A program made the position numbers and the translations under genes. A DNA stretch of 64,000 nt from Schistocerca nitens (Eukaryota > Arthropoda > Insecta > Orthoptera > Acrididae). The notes below the pieces were generated by a model. It was not told the origin of the DNA. It saw only the letters and a program-made list of their open reading frames with translations, and did not search any database. Location: contig NC_064615.1 of NCBI RefSeq assembly GCF_023898315.1, positions 1,187,629,413 to 1,187,693,412 on the forward strand, given 5' to 3'. Of the stretch, positions 47,401-57,560 are shown one piece after another (position 1 is the stretch's first letter; the number at the start of each line of letters is the position of its first letter).

Positions 47401-50339
47401 ACAGTGGGCAGGTAAAGATACAAGTTTATTCTTACTACAAAGTAAAAGCAGCAACTAATCATTGTTAATAATGTCATTAATTCACAGCAAATAATATTAC
47501 TACCAGTTTCAAACCAACAAGCTCACCATCAGACAACAATTCACATTCCCTACTTCAAGGATCTTATACTGCACAAGAGACGTTGGTTGTTGGTTGTTTT
47601 TCACTGTAGCGAGAGTTTCTTAGGGATGTTGATTTTTATGGCACAACCATCTAGGGAAAAATCCTCCACACCAAGGAACTTTTGCCACAACCAGGTCTAA
47701 TTCTCAGCACAAGATGAAGGAAATGCTACACGTGCACAGCTCTCCTATCAGGTCAAAAGCGATAACACTGCTTAACAAGTAGTATTATTAAGAGGGGTTG
47801 GTTACTGCTTTTATTTTCTTTGTATGATTAACCTGTAAACTAGAATACATATGGTTCTCTTTTTGCCTCTATTGTCCTCTCCACTATTCTTAAATATAGT
47901 CCTAAACTGACAAGTTACTTATACTAATACAAAATCTCATCGATTCCTATGAGATATCAAATGTTCCCAAGTGTTGTCCTCTCAACAGCACCATCACAAG
48001 TGAAATCACATCCACAGCTGTCACAACTATTTCTACATTAGTGACATTTATTTACCCAGCCAACCTTCTTCCTTCTTGCAAGGTTCTGACAAAATTGCAG
48101 AAGAGTTATTATCTCACAACTCTCTAGTTAGGGTGTTTTTACTCTTATCAGGCTTTGAAACAAAAGCAACTCCACATGTAACATGCTTATTTTTCATAAT
48201 GTTTCACTGTCTACTTAATTTTAGTTCATTGTGCAAGGTAGTAGATTTAAAGAATCCCTTATATGCTATAGTTAAACCATGAAATCTTATTTATTGTCTT
48301 TAAACTGGCTCTTAAGAAAGTAATCAATGGCAAATGTTTGAGTGAACCACAGGTAACTGGTAGATGTGAAACTGTGCAGAGATGGGTTATGTGATCACTA
48401 AGACAACACATAGCACACTAGTACCAAATATAAATAGCTATACTACTCTTTAAATACTATGAAGAAGTTGCAGAACTGATATGGGTGCTTCACACACCAC
48501 TAAACATATAGTAAGTCGAGTTAAGAGAATGCACAAGCACGATAGTTTCAGCAGCCTACACCACTCTCAGGTTTTTTGCTGAAGAAAAATGAACATAATA
48601 CTGTTTAATACTTCAAATATAAATAAATCCAAGAGGTTAACCAATACCAGCAATGTTTGTTTTTTATCTGGAAAATTAATGAGCAGCAGAGTCCTAAGTT
48701 CACAGTACCATGGTTATTCTACCCACCTTGTTGCACTAACGTACGAGTTGAAGGAATGTGAATTAACATATGAATGTGGCAACTAAATTGCGTACTGCAT
48801 AAAGCAACCCAAAAAACAATATTTCATTAATTAGAAATAAAAATGTAAAAGACTCACTCAGATATCTGGATAATGCAGGACTTCATTCTTGTGTAATTAT
48901 AGACACAAATTTTACAGCGTAAGAATCAATAGTATGTTTGTGTCAACATACATAGCTTAAGTCTTGGACAAAAACTAGTAATATCTACCACTGATATGGT
49001 TGAGTTTTGTCTTAAAATGATGAACAATGCTACACTGCGGACAATATTTAATATTAAAATAGGAAAAAATAAGAATGAGCTCAGTCACATTTAAATCCAG
49101 GCTGTGCACATTAGCAGTTTGGCTGCATAACAGAGCTCCTAGTATCTGCATATTTTGCCTGGTCCTTGGCAGTATTCCATAATAATACAAACTGGTAATA
49201 AACAATTTTATTCTCAGCAGTTAAATGACTGACATCTAAGACAAACTGTTCCATTAATAAAACAACTAACTTTTCTGTTTACTAAAAGCCTGCCCTGTGA
49301 TGAAGTCATTTTTGTGAACAGTCTCTGCTTTGCTTGCTTGCATAAAACACCAATACAATTAAATACAGTAATATATGTGAATAATCATAACATTACCCTA
49401 TTAAGTCTTTCTTAGTAGGGACTGATAAGTGTTGCACCAACTATCCAATCATGTCAGTAAATCACTCATCTTGTAATATCATTTTAAAATTCTTCTTATA
49501 AAGTAGTTTTACATTTTCTGGATCCAACAACTACCCACATCCCTTATGCAGCACAGGACATAAACTTAAATCACATAGTCCTGAAGAAGAGATCTATTTA
49601 CAAAATACACTTATGTGGCACAAACACACACATTTGATACCCGCCTACATACTGTTTGCTGACTGAATCATATGAAACTTCAGCACAAAAATAAAATATT
49701 ACATTATGCGGTATCAACTTTACTATTTCCCTAATTCTGAGAAGCATATACATACATCTATATTATATGATACAAATGCACAGACTGCAATTGTTATAAT
49801 TATCATCATAGGACTCAAACTGTCAGACAATAACAAGACAGCTGCACATCTGAGATTCCTTAAAATAATGTTATTTCTGTAACGAACTTCCACCGATATG
49901 TTATAGCATGCATTGCATTATGGTATCAAATTATGTAAGTCCAATATATTCACTACCTTCGTGTCTAGGAAATTTAATGCTATTTTCGCGTTAGGAACAG
50001 ATTTCGCAAATCACACATTGCTTCCTTTATGTAAAACAGTTTCCTTCGGAGGGCAACACACAACTATTCGTCCTCTTTTTTTTCTACTCCGCGTAAAACC
50101 AGTAATTGAAACATTGTCGCTTTCTGATGAGAAAACTAAATATGTACTACGTAACAGTGCGCAAAATAATATCGCTCGAGTGTGATCGTTGAAAGCAGTA
50201 ACAAATAAAGGAAAGTTTCCACTTCAAAATAATTTTATATTGGTAATTGTAATCCCTCGGCACGTTACTTTTTGTGCATGTATTCTTCAAGTAAATTGTG
50301 TAACACAGCATCAAATGAAACGTCCGGCATTCCCGTGGG
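44418..50339. other. Long unassigned region, possibly including CDK2AP1 3' untranslated sequence
   Basis: About 5.9 kb of mostly AT-rich DNA downstream of the minus-strand CDK2AP1 gene. I find no coding exon, transposon protein or RNA gene. A minus-strand AATAAA (tttatt at about 49207-49212) is one possible poly(A) signal for CDK2AP1, about 1.1 kb after its stop, but nothing else supports it. The 106-codon frame at 46177-46497 has no known domain. Confidence 0.45.
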
Positions 50340-50684
50340 TCATTGTCTCGCACTCCTTTCGGTCTCCATCAGGCATTCACGTACGAGGATTCGTGCGTGG
50401 ACTATTCCTCTTTTCAGTCGCTCTGCGGAACTCTTACTCCCGGCGTAAGTTGGCCTGATATCCTTTCCCATTTCTTCAATAACTGCAAGCAACTGGGCAT
50501 ACTTCGACTGCCCGGGAGGCGCTGGAGGAATCGCTGGATGCTGTCTGAGAACGTTGGCTCCGCTTCCAAGAGCTGTGGGAAATGCTCCTGGAGATGACAT
50601 AAGATCAGCTGGAAGCATCATTGTTGCCGCTGCACTTGGCGTCATTGGTGAGTCCACACTTTGAATGTCATCATCCATCATCAT
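50340..50684 (-). CDS. CDK2AP1: CDK2-associated protein 1 homologue (DOC-1 family)
   Basis: One uninterrupted 114-codon frame on the minus strand. The C-terminal half, [40 protein letters not shown] and [17 protein letters not shown], is nearly the same as the vertebrate CDK2AP1/2 (DOC-1) domain. The N-terminal half ([16 protein letters not shown], then Ala/Pro-rich) is variable, as in the family. Human CDK2AP1 has 115 residues, so the length fits. I chose the ATG at 50684 because the first of three Met codons starts the acidic MMMDDDIQ. The upstream in-frame Met at 50768 would add a leader unlike any family member. Known roles of the family are binding CDK2 and acting as a subunit of the NuRD chromatin-remodelling complex in the nucleus. 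It is divergent from LAMTOR2. Confidence 0.93.
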   Translation of the reverse strand: MMMDDDIQSVDSPMTPSAAATMMLPADLMSSPGAFPTALGSGANVLRQHPAIPPAPPGQSKYAQLLAVIEEMGKDIRPTYAGSKSSAERLKRGIVHARILVRECLMETERSARQ

Positions 50685-51298
50685 GATGCGAATGCTGTGG
50701 TATTCACGACAGATATTTTCCGTTGAAGAGTAGCAAGTGCGGATAAAAAGAAACAGAAGCACGTACAAATCAACACCTGTGCGGTTTATCAGGCACTACA
50801 GAACTGACAACACACCATTACAAGTAGTTTCATTCAGTCTTTAAACAGCGTACCTTAGTGATGAACAGTCGTTTGAATTTCAGCGATAGTTTACAACTTT
50901 ACGGTAGTGAAGTATCAAGACAAAAATCAGTTACTCATATATGTAAGGTATCTGAAAATGTTCTTAAATGTGTGCTCACGAAAAGTGTTAATATAGGTTA
51001 TCCTTAATTGAAAGGAACGTACTTTACTGTAAATTGTGTCTATAAAAATAATAATTAACACATGACTAACGCCACGGCAGCACAGTAGCGCCATCAACGG
51101 TGCCATGTGGAAAGCAATTCAGTAGCTTCGTCGTTAACATTCCTTCAGCAACCGAGTGCGTCGATCAAAGATGCTATTAAAAACTAAGTATTGTGATATC
51201 TTTGACAATTGACATCGGCTGCGAGATAAAAGTCACGCGGTTAAGTTTGGTGATTGACGAATCCGGTTGTGTATGAGATGTAATAGTGGTATACGAAA
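50685..51298. promoter_or_regulatory. Shared upstream region between CDK2AP1 and LAMTOR2 (probable bidirectional promoter)
   Basis: 614 bp separate the two divergent start codons and contain no transposon that I recognise, although the surrounding DNA is full of them. Both untranslated leaders and both core promoters must lie here unless distal 5' exons exist. No clear TATA box sits at a fitting distance; the region is locally less AT-rich near the LAMTOR2 start (about 51060-51260). Transcription start sites cannot be located from sequence alone. Confidence 0.6.
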
Positions 51299-51366
51299 AT
51301 GCTGAAACCTAAAGCTTTAACGCAGGTTTTAAGCCAGGCAAATACCGGCGGAGTGGAGAATACGCT
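51299..51366 (+). CDS. LAMTOR2: LAMTOR2 (Ragulator subunit), exon 1
   Basis: The ATG at 51299 opens MLKPKALTQVLSQANTGGVE, then NT and CT of a split Leu codon, matching the N terminus of LAMTOR2/p14 from flies to human almost residue for residue. The exon ends at 51366 with a strong donor (CT|GTAAGT), phase 2, and joins exon 2 at 62664 to give ...[22 protein letters not shown]2 is a Roadblock/LC7 protein that pairs with LAMTOR3 in the Ragulator complex on lysosomes, where it anchors Rag GTPases for mTORC1 and serves MAPK scaffolding. This exon is too short to be seen as an ordinary long frame, so I placed it by homology and the splice site. Confidence 0.93.
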
Positions 51367-51377
51367 GTAAGTTAGCC

Positions 51378-51403
51378 AGTAGTAGTAGTAGTAGTAGCAG
51401 CAG
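51378..51403. repeat. (AGT)n/(AGC)n microsatellite just inside intron 1
   Basis: About six AGT units and two or three AGC units begin 12 bases after the LAMTOR2 exon 1 donor. The following 200 bp (gctttattcatctgtagat...) have the feel of a repeat end, but I cannot assign a family. Confidence 0.85.
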
Positions 51404-52284
51404 CTTTATTCATCTGTAGATATCTTTTCACAAGGATATAGGACACTTCTTATTTTAGCCTTATCTCGACGAAGATCCAAAAGTTCTACAGGTTCTCCTA
51501 TTATACTTATTTTAGGAAAGAGACCAGAATGTACTAATTGTGCTGTTGTTAGTAAAGTAACACGTTTGACTACCTTTGTTGCAAAATACAAATGCTATGT
51601 AAGTCATGTGAGCTACAGGGAATGACCCTTGGCTAGAGCTGTGCTATAATAGAACTCTTTAGCACTCCATTATTTAAGTTGTAAATTTCATACTAAATGG
51701 TTTCTGGTTTTCGTACTTGGTACGCTAATTCTAACCACATTCTTCTAGAGTAGTAGAACGTACCGTAGGTAACCTGCTAAGTGCTATCACACCTGTAATC
51801 TGCAAGTGACGGACCAGTTAAAGAGTTTATTGGGAAGAGGTGCTGTGTTATCTGTACATCTTGATCCATAAGTTATATGGTATAGAAAACTTTTCCGCAG
51901 TCTTGGGTCATGTGTTTTTTTACCAGATCTAGTGGCCAAGAGGTTTCACAGCTTTTACATTATCCAGTAATACGTGCCGCCAAGACTGTATATTGTTTGG
52001 TAACTTAATTAAATGTTCCATGAAGAATATGCACAATATCTGTTGCAATGGTGTGAAACAAATTGACAAATGTTATGTAGGTCCTACTGGTATATTTGTA
52101 TTGCAGTGCAGCGCTGTGTGCTGGCCATTCACAGGTCACCATATAACACAGTGCTATAAATTGCAATATCAATTTACATTTCAGTCTTTGTACTTCTCAT
52201 GTTAATAGTGAAGAACGGATTTAATAGAACATGTTTGCCTGGTATATTGTGTGCATTACCTGTAGTAGATTGTACATTTATGGA

Positions 52285-52885
52285 GTAGGTCACCATCCCC
52301 ATGAATTATGTCATGGTGGTGTGACTTGGGTAGCCTATGTCAATGATACCATAGGTGTAACTGCAGTGGAACGGTATCTATTGAATGGCTTGACAACTAA
52401 GTGTTTACTAAAAAGTCGGCTGCTTTTTCAGTAGTTGGAGGGGCAACAGTCTGGGTGGTTAAGTGATCTGGCGTTGTAACATCAACCAATGTGGCCTTGC
52501 TGAGCTGGCATTGCGAACAGCTGGGAGCTGATATTTTTCCGGAAAATGTGCCGCTCTACTGTGTGGTTAAATAATGTGGCATTCACTTCGGTGAAATATT
52601 CTGGAGGTAATATAGCTTCCCATTTGGATATTCAGGTAGGGAGTACTTAGGAGGATGACATCAGGAGAAACAAAACTGCAAATCCGTGGATTACAGTGGG
52701 GAATGTTAAATCCCTTAATCAGGCAGATAGGTAAGAAAATTTAAAAATGGAAATGGATACATTGAAGATAGATATAATGGAGATTAATGAAGTTTGGTGA
52801 CAAGATGGATAGAACTTCTCATCAGGCGAGAACAGGATTATAAATACAGAATCGAATAAATTTAAAGCAGGAGTAGGTCTGATGA
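52285..52885 (+). mobile_element. Decayed RTE LINE, 5' part
   Basis: Strongly diverged copy of the RTE leader and first endonuclease codons (ccccatgaattatg; gttggaggggcaacagtctgg; ggtaagaaaatttaaaaatggaaatgg). Homology stops at about 52885. The family's 3' end appears at 54820-54900 in the same orientation, so the two may be ends of one copy whose middle was lost and partly replaced by a Tc1-like element. Confidence 0.8.
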
Positions 52886-53029
52886 CAGAACTTAAACACA
52901 AGAATATACACAGAGCTGGTGCAAGTCAAGTGCGAGTCATATGCACAAATCCAGATGGTGGTAGTATTGCGTACACAAGATATAAAAGGACAGTGCATCG
53001 GTGGACCTGTCATTTGTACGTAGGTGTTT

Positions 53030-54000
53030 CACATGAAAAGATTTCTGCTGTGGTCATGGCTGGACAATGGGAATTGTCAGACTTTGACTGCAGAATGGTA
53101 GTTGGAGTTACTCTTGGGATATCATATTTCAGAAATCATTTGAGAATTCAATAATCTGAGACTCACAGTGTTGAGAATACAAACTTCAGGCATTACCATG
53201 GTCAACACAGTGTCTGACAGCCTTTACTTAACAACTGAGGGCAGCAGCATTTGCATATAGTTCTCAGTGCTAAAACACAAGCAACACGCATTCAGGAGGA
53301 CGGCGGTTCAATCCCGCGTCCGGCCATCCTTATTTAGGTTTTCCACGATTTCCCTAAATCACTCCAGGCAAATGCCGGGATAGTTTCTCTGAAAGGGCAC
53401 GGCCGACTTTTCCCCATCCTTCCCTAATCCGATGAGACCGATGACCACGCTGTCTGGTCTCCTTCCCCAAACAACCAACCACAAGCAACAATGGATGAAA
53501 TAACAGCAGAAATCAATGCGGGACATACACTGAGTGTATCAATTGGGACAGTGCAGTGAAATTTGACGTTAATGGGCTGTGGCGTCGGATGACCAGTGTG
53601 AATGCCTTTGCTTACAGCATGTCGCCTACAGCGCTTCTTCTGGCTTCGTGACAGTATCAGTTGATCGTAGACGATTGGAAAACTGTGACGTGGTCAGATG
53701 AGTCCTGTTTTCAGTTGGTTAGAGCTGATGTTAGGGTTTGATTGTAGTGCAGCAGGCCCCCTGAAGTTGTCAACAAGGCACTGTGCAGGCTGGTGGTACT
53801 TCCTTAATGTTGTGGGCCATGTTTATGTGGAATGGACAGGTCCTCTGGTCCAATTAAACTGACCATTGACTTAAAATGATTATGTTCAGCAACTTGAAGA
53901 CCTGTATCCATTTTTGGACTTCATGCAACTTTTATGGATGACAGTACACCATGTCACAAGGCCACAAGGGAGACAGAGGTGGATACAGAACTGGATTCCA
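53030..54000 (+). mobile_element. Tc1-like transposon relic with nested SINE
   Basis: The N-terminal start of a Tc1-like transposase is visible at 53060-53130 (ELSDFDCRMVVGV, matching the family's L-S-D-F-D-x-G-M-V-V-G-A). The catalytic region follows the SINE at 53680-53970: DVVRWSDES-like block near 53690 (tggtcagatgagtcctg, WSDESC), a GPLVQLN segment near 53850 and a DLYPFLDFM-like segment near 53900. Frames are broken throughout. Terminal inverted repeats were not identified, so the ends are approximate. Confidence 0.75.
53287..53479 (+). mobile_element. SINE (5'-truncated tRNA-derived family) with 11 bp target duplication
   Basis: The body reads ggaggacggcggttcaatcc (tRNA B box), then cgcgtccggccatcc, ctccaggcaaatgccggga and ccgatgagaccgatgacc, ending ccccaaacaaccaac. 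This is a very common insect SINE as I remember it. A perfect 11 bp duplication, cacaagcaaca, flanks it at 53276-53286 and 53480-53490. The tRNA A-box part is missing, so the copy is 5'-truncated. It sits in the Tc1-like relic. Confidence 0.9.
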
Positions 54001-54819
54001 AAGCCTATAATTAATCTTACGCAACTTGAAAGAACTCCCATGAAAGAAGAGTGATCTTATAACAATGAAACTTCATGGAAATACTTGTTAAGGATATGTG
54101 GAACAGGAAATAATGAATAAACCATTGAAAAAAGAAGGAAAAATCAGTTTCCCGATGAGAGGGTAACATTTGTTAAGTGTGTACCATGTTTACATTATAG
54201 GTTACAAATATTGCTCAATGTGACAAAACACCTGCACCTACAGAAGCCTGAAACCGCACTAGATACTATTTCGCAATTCTTCAGAGCACTTTTTGAGCAG
54301 TGGATAATAGAACGTTAAGCTTTCATGACACAGCTCGTGCACTGCTTGAAAATTCTGTGTTGTGTCCAGCATTCTTAGCCACATCTTCAATTTGTGGCAC
54401 AATTAGCCATCAGCCATTCCCAAGAGCAGTTCCCAAATCACCAGTTAATTCGAACTTTCAAATAACGTTCTTCAGTTGGAGTGTAGAAAGAGGATGTCAA
54501 TGTATTCATTCAATGCTTCGATACTCGTGAAGAGCAGCAGGATTATTGCTACTGTTTTAGCAACACAGCTCAATGAATACAGTCGTGTTTGCCTTGTCCA
54601 GACCTGTGTTGACTCTCCACAACTGATGCTTACTTCAACGCTGCATCACCGATCTAACAGCAAGTCATGACACTAACCTACTAGCAATGCGTATCCCACA
54701 GTGCACAGTCTGAACATCATTCCTACAAAGTTGGGTACACATACGGTAAACAGTTCTGTGTATACACTGGCTCAATTTCTGAAAGTTTAATTATAACCAC
54801 CCTCTAGGTAACAGTAGTT
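54001..54819. other. Unassigned stretch
   Basis: Between the Tc1-like relic and the RTE 3' end; short frames only, no recognised domain. Confidence 0.45.
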
Positions 54820-54900
54820 ATGTGGAGATGAAGAGGCTTGCACAGGATAGAGTAACATGGCGAATTGCATCAAACCATAATTGGATTAAAAACAACAGAA
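54820..54900 (+). mobile_element. RTE LINE 3' end fragment
   Basis: The sequence gagatgaagaggcttgcaca, ggatagagtaacatgg and gcatcaaaccataattggat matches 18229-18300 of the full-length copy, up to a degraded A-rich tail. It probably belongs with 52285-52885. Confidence 0.8.
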
Positions 54901-55293
54901 CAGGCCTTCTCCGTGTGAAATAATTTTTAAAATTTGCTCTGCTAACTGTAAGTTTTATTATTGGGCAAGTGGTCAAAGACATTTCTAGGCTGCACGTTGA
55001 ACTGTCTGAGACACTGGCAGCTTACGTAATGAGTATCATAAATTTTTGCCCCTATAGTATAGTTACTATTGTTTCCAAATTGTAATGGATTATTTATGAT
55101 AAATTTCATTAGCAGATTATTTTTTTGTGAAACTGCTCTTAATGCCTTAGACCTCAGAGATATTTACAGAAGACTATGAGTGAATACCATAATTAGTACA
55201 ACTTGATTATGTACAGTCATTAGCTGTTTCCTAACTGCTTATCTCGGAAGGCAATGTCGTCATACTTTTGAGCGGAAGTATGTTATAATATTG
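54901..55293. other. No recognisable gene or repeat
   Basis: AT-rich intronic DNA; nothing identified. Confidence 0.5.
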
Positions 55294-55505
55294 ATCTAAT
55301 TGCTCGAACAATCCGTGGGTATAATGCCTGTTCATAGCGTCCAACGGGCACAATATTTCGGCGATCAGACATGTTGACATTGTCAGGTGCGCTGATGAAC
55401 AGTTAGTCAGCGCACCTGACGATGGCGACATGTCTGATCGCCGAAATATTGTGCCCGTTGGACACTATGAACAGGCAGTATACTCGTGGACTGTTCGAGC
55501 AACAA
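55294..55505. repeat. Long imperfect palindrome of Penelope-like terminal sequence
   Basis: Left arm 55294-55396 and right arm 55407-55505 are inverted copies: ccaacgggcacaatatttcg faces cgaaatattgtgcccgttgg, and caggtgcgctga faces tcagcgcacctg, with only about 10-17 bases between. The style (short stem followed by CCGAAAT, then an 'HTHT.. FEQ' type downstream frame) is that of Penelope-like terminal repeats, though no domain is coded here. Confidence 0.8.
55412..55454 (+). ncRNA. Hammerhead-ribozyme-like motif in the palindrome
   Basis: In order: gcac (helix I), ctgacga (fits CUGANGA exactly, 55416-55422), one extra t, stem ggcga/tcgcc (55424-55428 with 55438-55442) around loop catgtctga, gaaa (55443-55446), tatt with a UU/UH-type site, then gtgc (55451-55454) pairing with the first gcac. 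All core parts are in place except for the extra base before helix II. The opposite arm carries a degraded version on the minus strand. Penelope-like elements are known to carry such motifs; cleavage is untested. Confidence 0.5.
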
Positions 55506-55914
55506 ATACGCCGGGAGAAACGGAAGAATCTCATTGATATAATTGCTTCCAAAACTAGCAATTATGCCAATAGAAAAAGTTGCTGTTTGAAAAGTACAGT
55601 ATTGTACAGAATATTGATAGTAGAGAGAAGCAACCAGCCACAATTTGGTTTTGGTTCACTTTATGAAGAAGCTGAACTATCATTTTCAGAACTATAGTAA
55701 TTTTCAGACAGTTATTGTCATTTTATCAAATCCTGTGGATTTGATTTTTTTTTTTTTTTATGTAAGTATGTGGCCTGCCTGTAGATGAATCTGTATATTG
55801 AAATTTTCACCCATATGCACTCCCCATTGCTGTCTTTTCATGTGCTGTGTTAATTTTTGGCATTACTCTTTGTTGTACAGAACTCTGTATAATGTACTCT
55901 AATTAAATCAATGG

Positions 55915-56745
55915 AAAATGCAGGACGGAATGTAACAACATTGTGAGAAGAAAACTTGCTACTCGCCATACAGCGGGGATGCTGAGTCGCAGATAGGCAC
56001 AACAAGACTCTCAATTATAGCTATTGGCCGTTAAGGCCTTTGTCAACAATACACACGTGCGCACATTCAGATGCAACTGTCATACACGACTGTAGTCTCA
56101 GGCAACTGAAACCGCATTGTAAACAGCAGCACCAGTGTATGATGGGAGTGGCAACTGGGTGGGGGTAAGGAGGAGGCTGGAGCGCGGAGGGGGAGGGATA
56201 ATATGGTGGGAGTGGCAGTGAAGTGCTGCAGGTTAGACTGAGGGCAGGGGAGAGGGGGTGGCGGGAAATAACGGAAAAGGAGAGAAATAAAGATTGGTGT
56301 GGCAGTGTAATGACGTCTGTGTAGTGCTGGAAAGGAAATAGGGTCGGGTGAGAACAGTGACTAACAAAGGTTGAGGGTTATGGGAATGTAGAATGTATTG
56401 CAGGGAAAGTTTTCACCTGCACAATTCAGAAAAGCTGTTGTAGGTGGGAAGGATCCATATGGCACAGTCTGTATAGCAGTGATTGAAATGAAGGGTTTCA
56501 TGTCTGGCAGCATGCTCAGCAATAGTTTGGTCCACTTGTTTCTTGACTACGCTTTGTGGGTGGCCATTCATGTGGACAGACACCTGTTGGATGTCTTGCC
56601 CACATATAATGCAACACAGTGGTTGCAGCTTAGCTTTTAGATCACATGATTGGTTTCACAAGTAGCCCTGCCTTGATGTGATAGGTGGTGTTTGTGACTG
56701 TATGTGGTGGTGGCAGGACGTAGGGGACAGATCTTGCATTAAGTT
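55915..56745 (-). mobile_element. Penelope-like element remnant (GIY-YIG end and 3' region)
   Basis: Minus-strand translation of about 56700-56390 resembles a degenerate GIY-YIG endonuclease (a CNHCVALY-like start, H-x-N-G-H-type middle and EHA-like end). The region 55915-56390 would be its 3' untranslated part, with a hammerhead-like segment at 56019-56046 (minus: ttgacaaaggccttaacggc then caatagc). G-rich sequence at 56155-56280 lies inside. The family is recognised from memory as a frequent repeat in insects; ends are approximate and the frame is broken. Confidence 0.55.
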
Positions 56746-57239
56746 ACTTCACACACTGTGAGGAGAATGGAACAGTCGCAGTTGTGATGTTGAAATTACT
56801 GTTTATTTATTCATCAGTAACAGATATTTCAGCTTATTAAAGGCATCTTCAGATTGGCCGATAAATGATAAGCATGTTACGAGTATTGATGATAAAACAT
56901 CAGCAGGAATAAATTGCCCTCATCATATGCAAGAAAAATAGTCAAGGCAAATACATGCTCCCATCGTGTATTAAAATCATAACATCTAATAATCTTGCTG
57001 GGGTGCATAATGTGGACTAGTGAATACAAGGCAGGATAAAGCCTGTACAATCTGTCAAATGGTAAAAGTGCTGGAAGCATCATTTCTACATCCTGTGACT
57101 ACATACACAGTACTGAAGCAATACCAGTAAATCCTTTAGGATCCTCTGAAACCGAACTTAAAAATTTTAATATTTTTATGTAGTATTTTTATAGCACAGT
57201 ATAAGTTATTGAAAAGTGTGTCCTAATACATTAACAACA
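56746..57239. other. Unassigned stretch with one further hammerhead-like segment
   Basis: On the minus strand, 56852-56821 reads ctgaaga, t, gcctttaataagc, t, gaaatatctg, which has the same layout as the motifs at 55412 and 42347, but the stem is imperfect. No coding sequence is recognised. Confidence 0.35.
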
Positions 57240-57560
57240 AGGGCCACAACACTTTTCTGGGGCACATCTGATATTACATTTACTTCTGTTGATGTCTCTC
57301 CATCCTAGATAACACACAGTCTCCTCCAGAAAAACACTCACTCTGGTCAAATTTAAGTAGCACTATGTATGACAATACTTGTGTTAAGAAGTCTTGTAGC
57401 AGTACTGAGTAAAATGTTTCTCAGGTGTCAGAAAATACATCAACCATGGGTTTCAGCATGCCATGTGAGGAAGCACAGTTTGGGTTTCACTTGATTGATG
57501 TTTTTGGAATCCATTCTGATTGGTATGTTGGTAATTCTGTTTATGAAACCTCATTATATG
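57240..57560 (-). mobile_element. LINE reverse transcriptase scrap (CR1/Jockey-type)
   Basis: Minus-strand translation contains a block resembling 'NVISGVPQGSVLGPLL' (about 57290-57240, read as ISDVPQKS) preceded by a degraded finger region. About 300 bp are recognisable; stops are frequent. Confidence 0.45.

Noticed and set aside
50685-50768. N-terminal extension of CDK2AP1 from the upstream in-frame Met
   Set aside because: [20 protein letters not shown] does not resemble any family member, and the downstream start gives the expected length. It is most likely 5' untranslated sequence.
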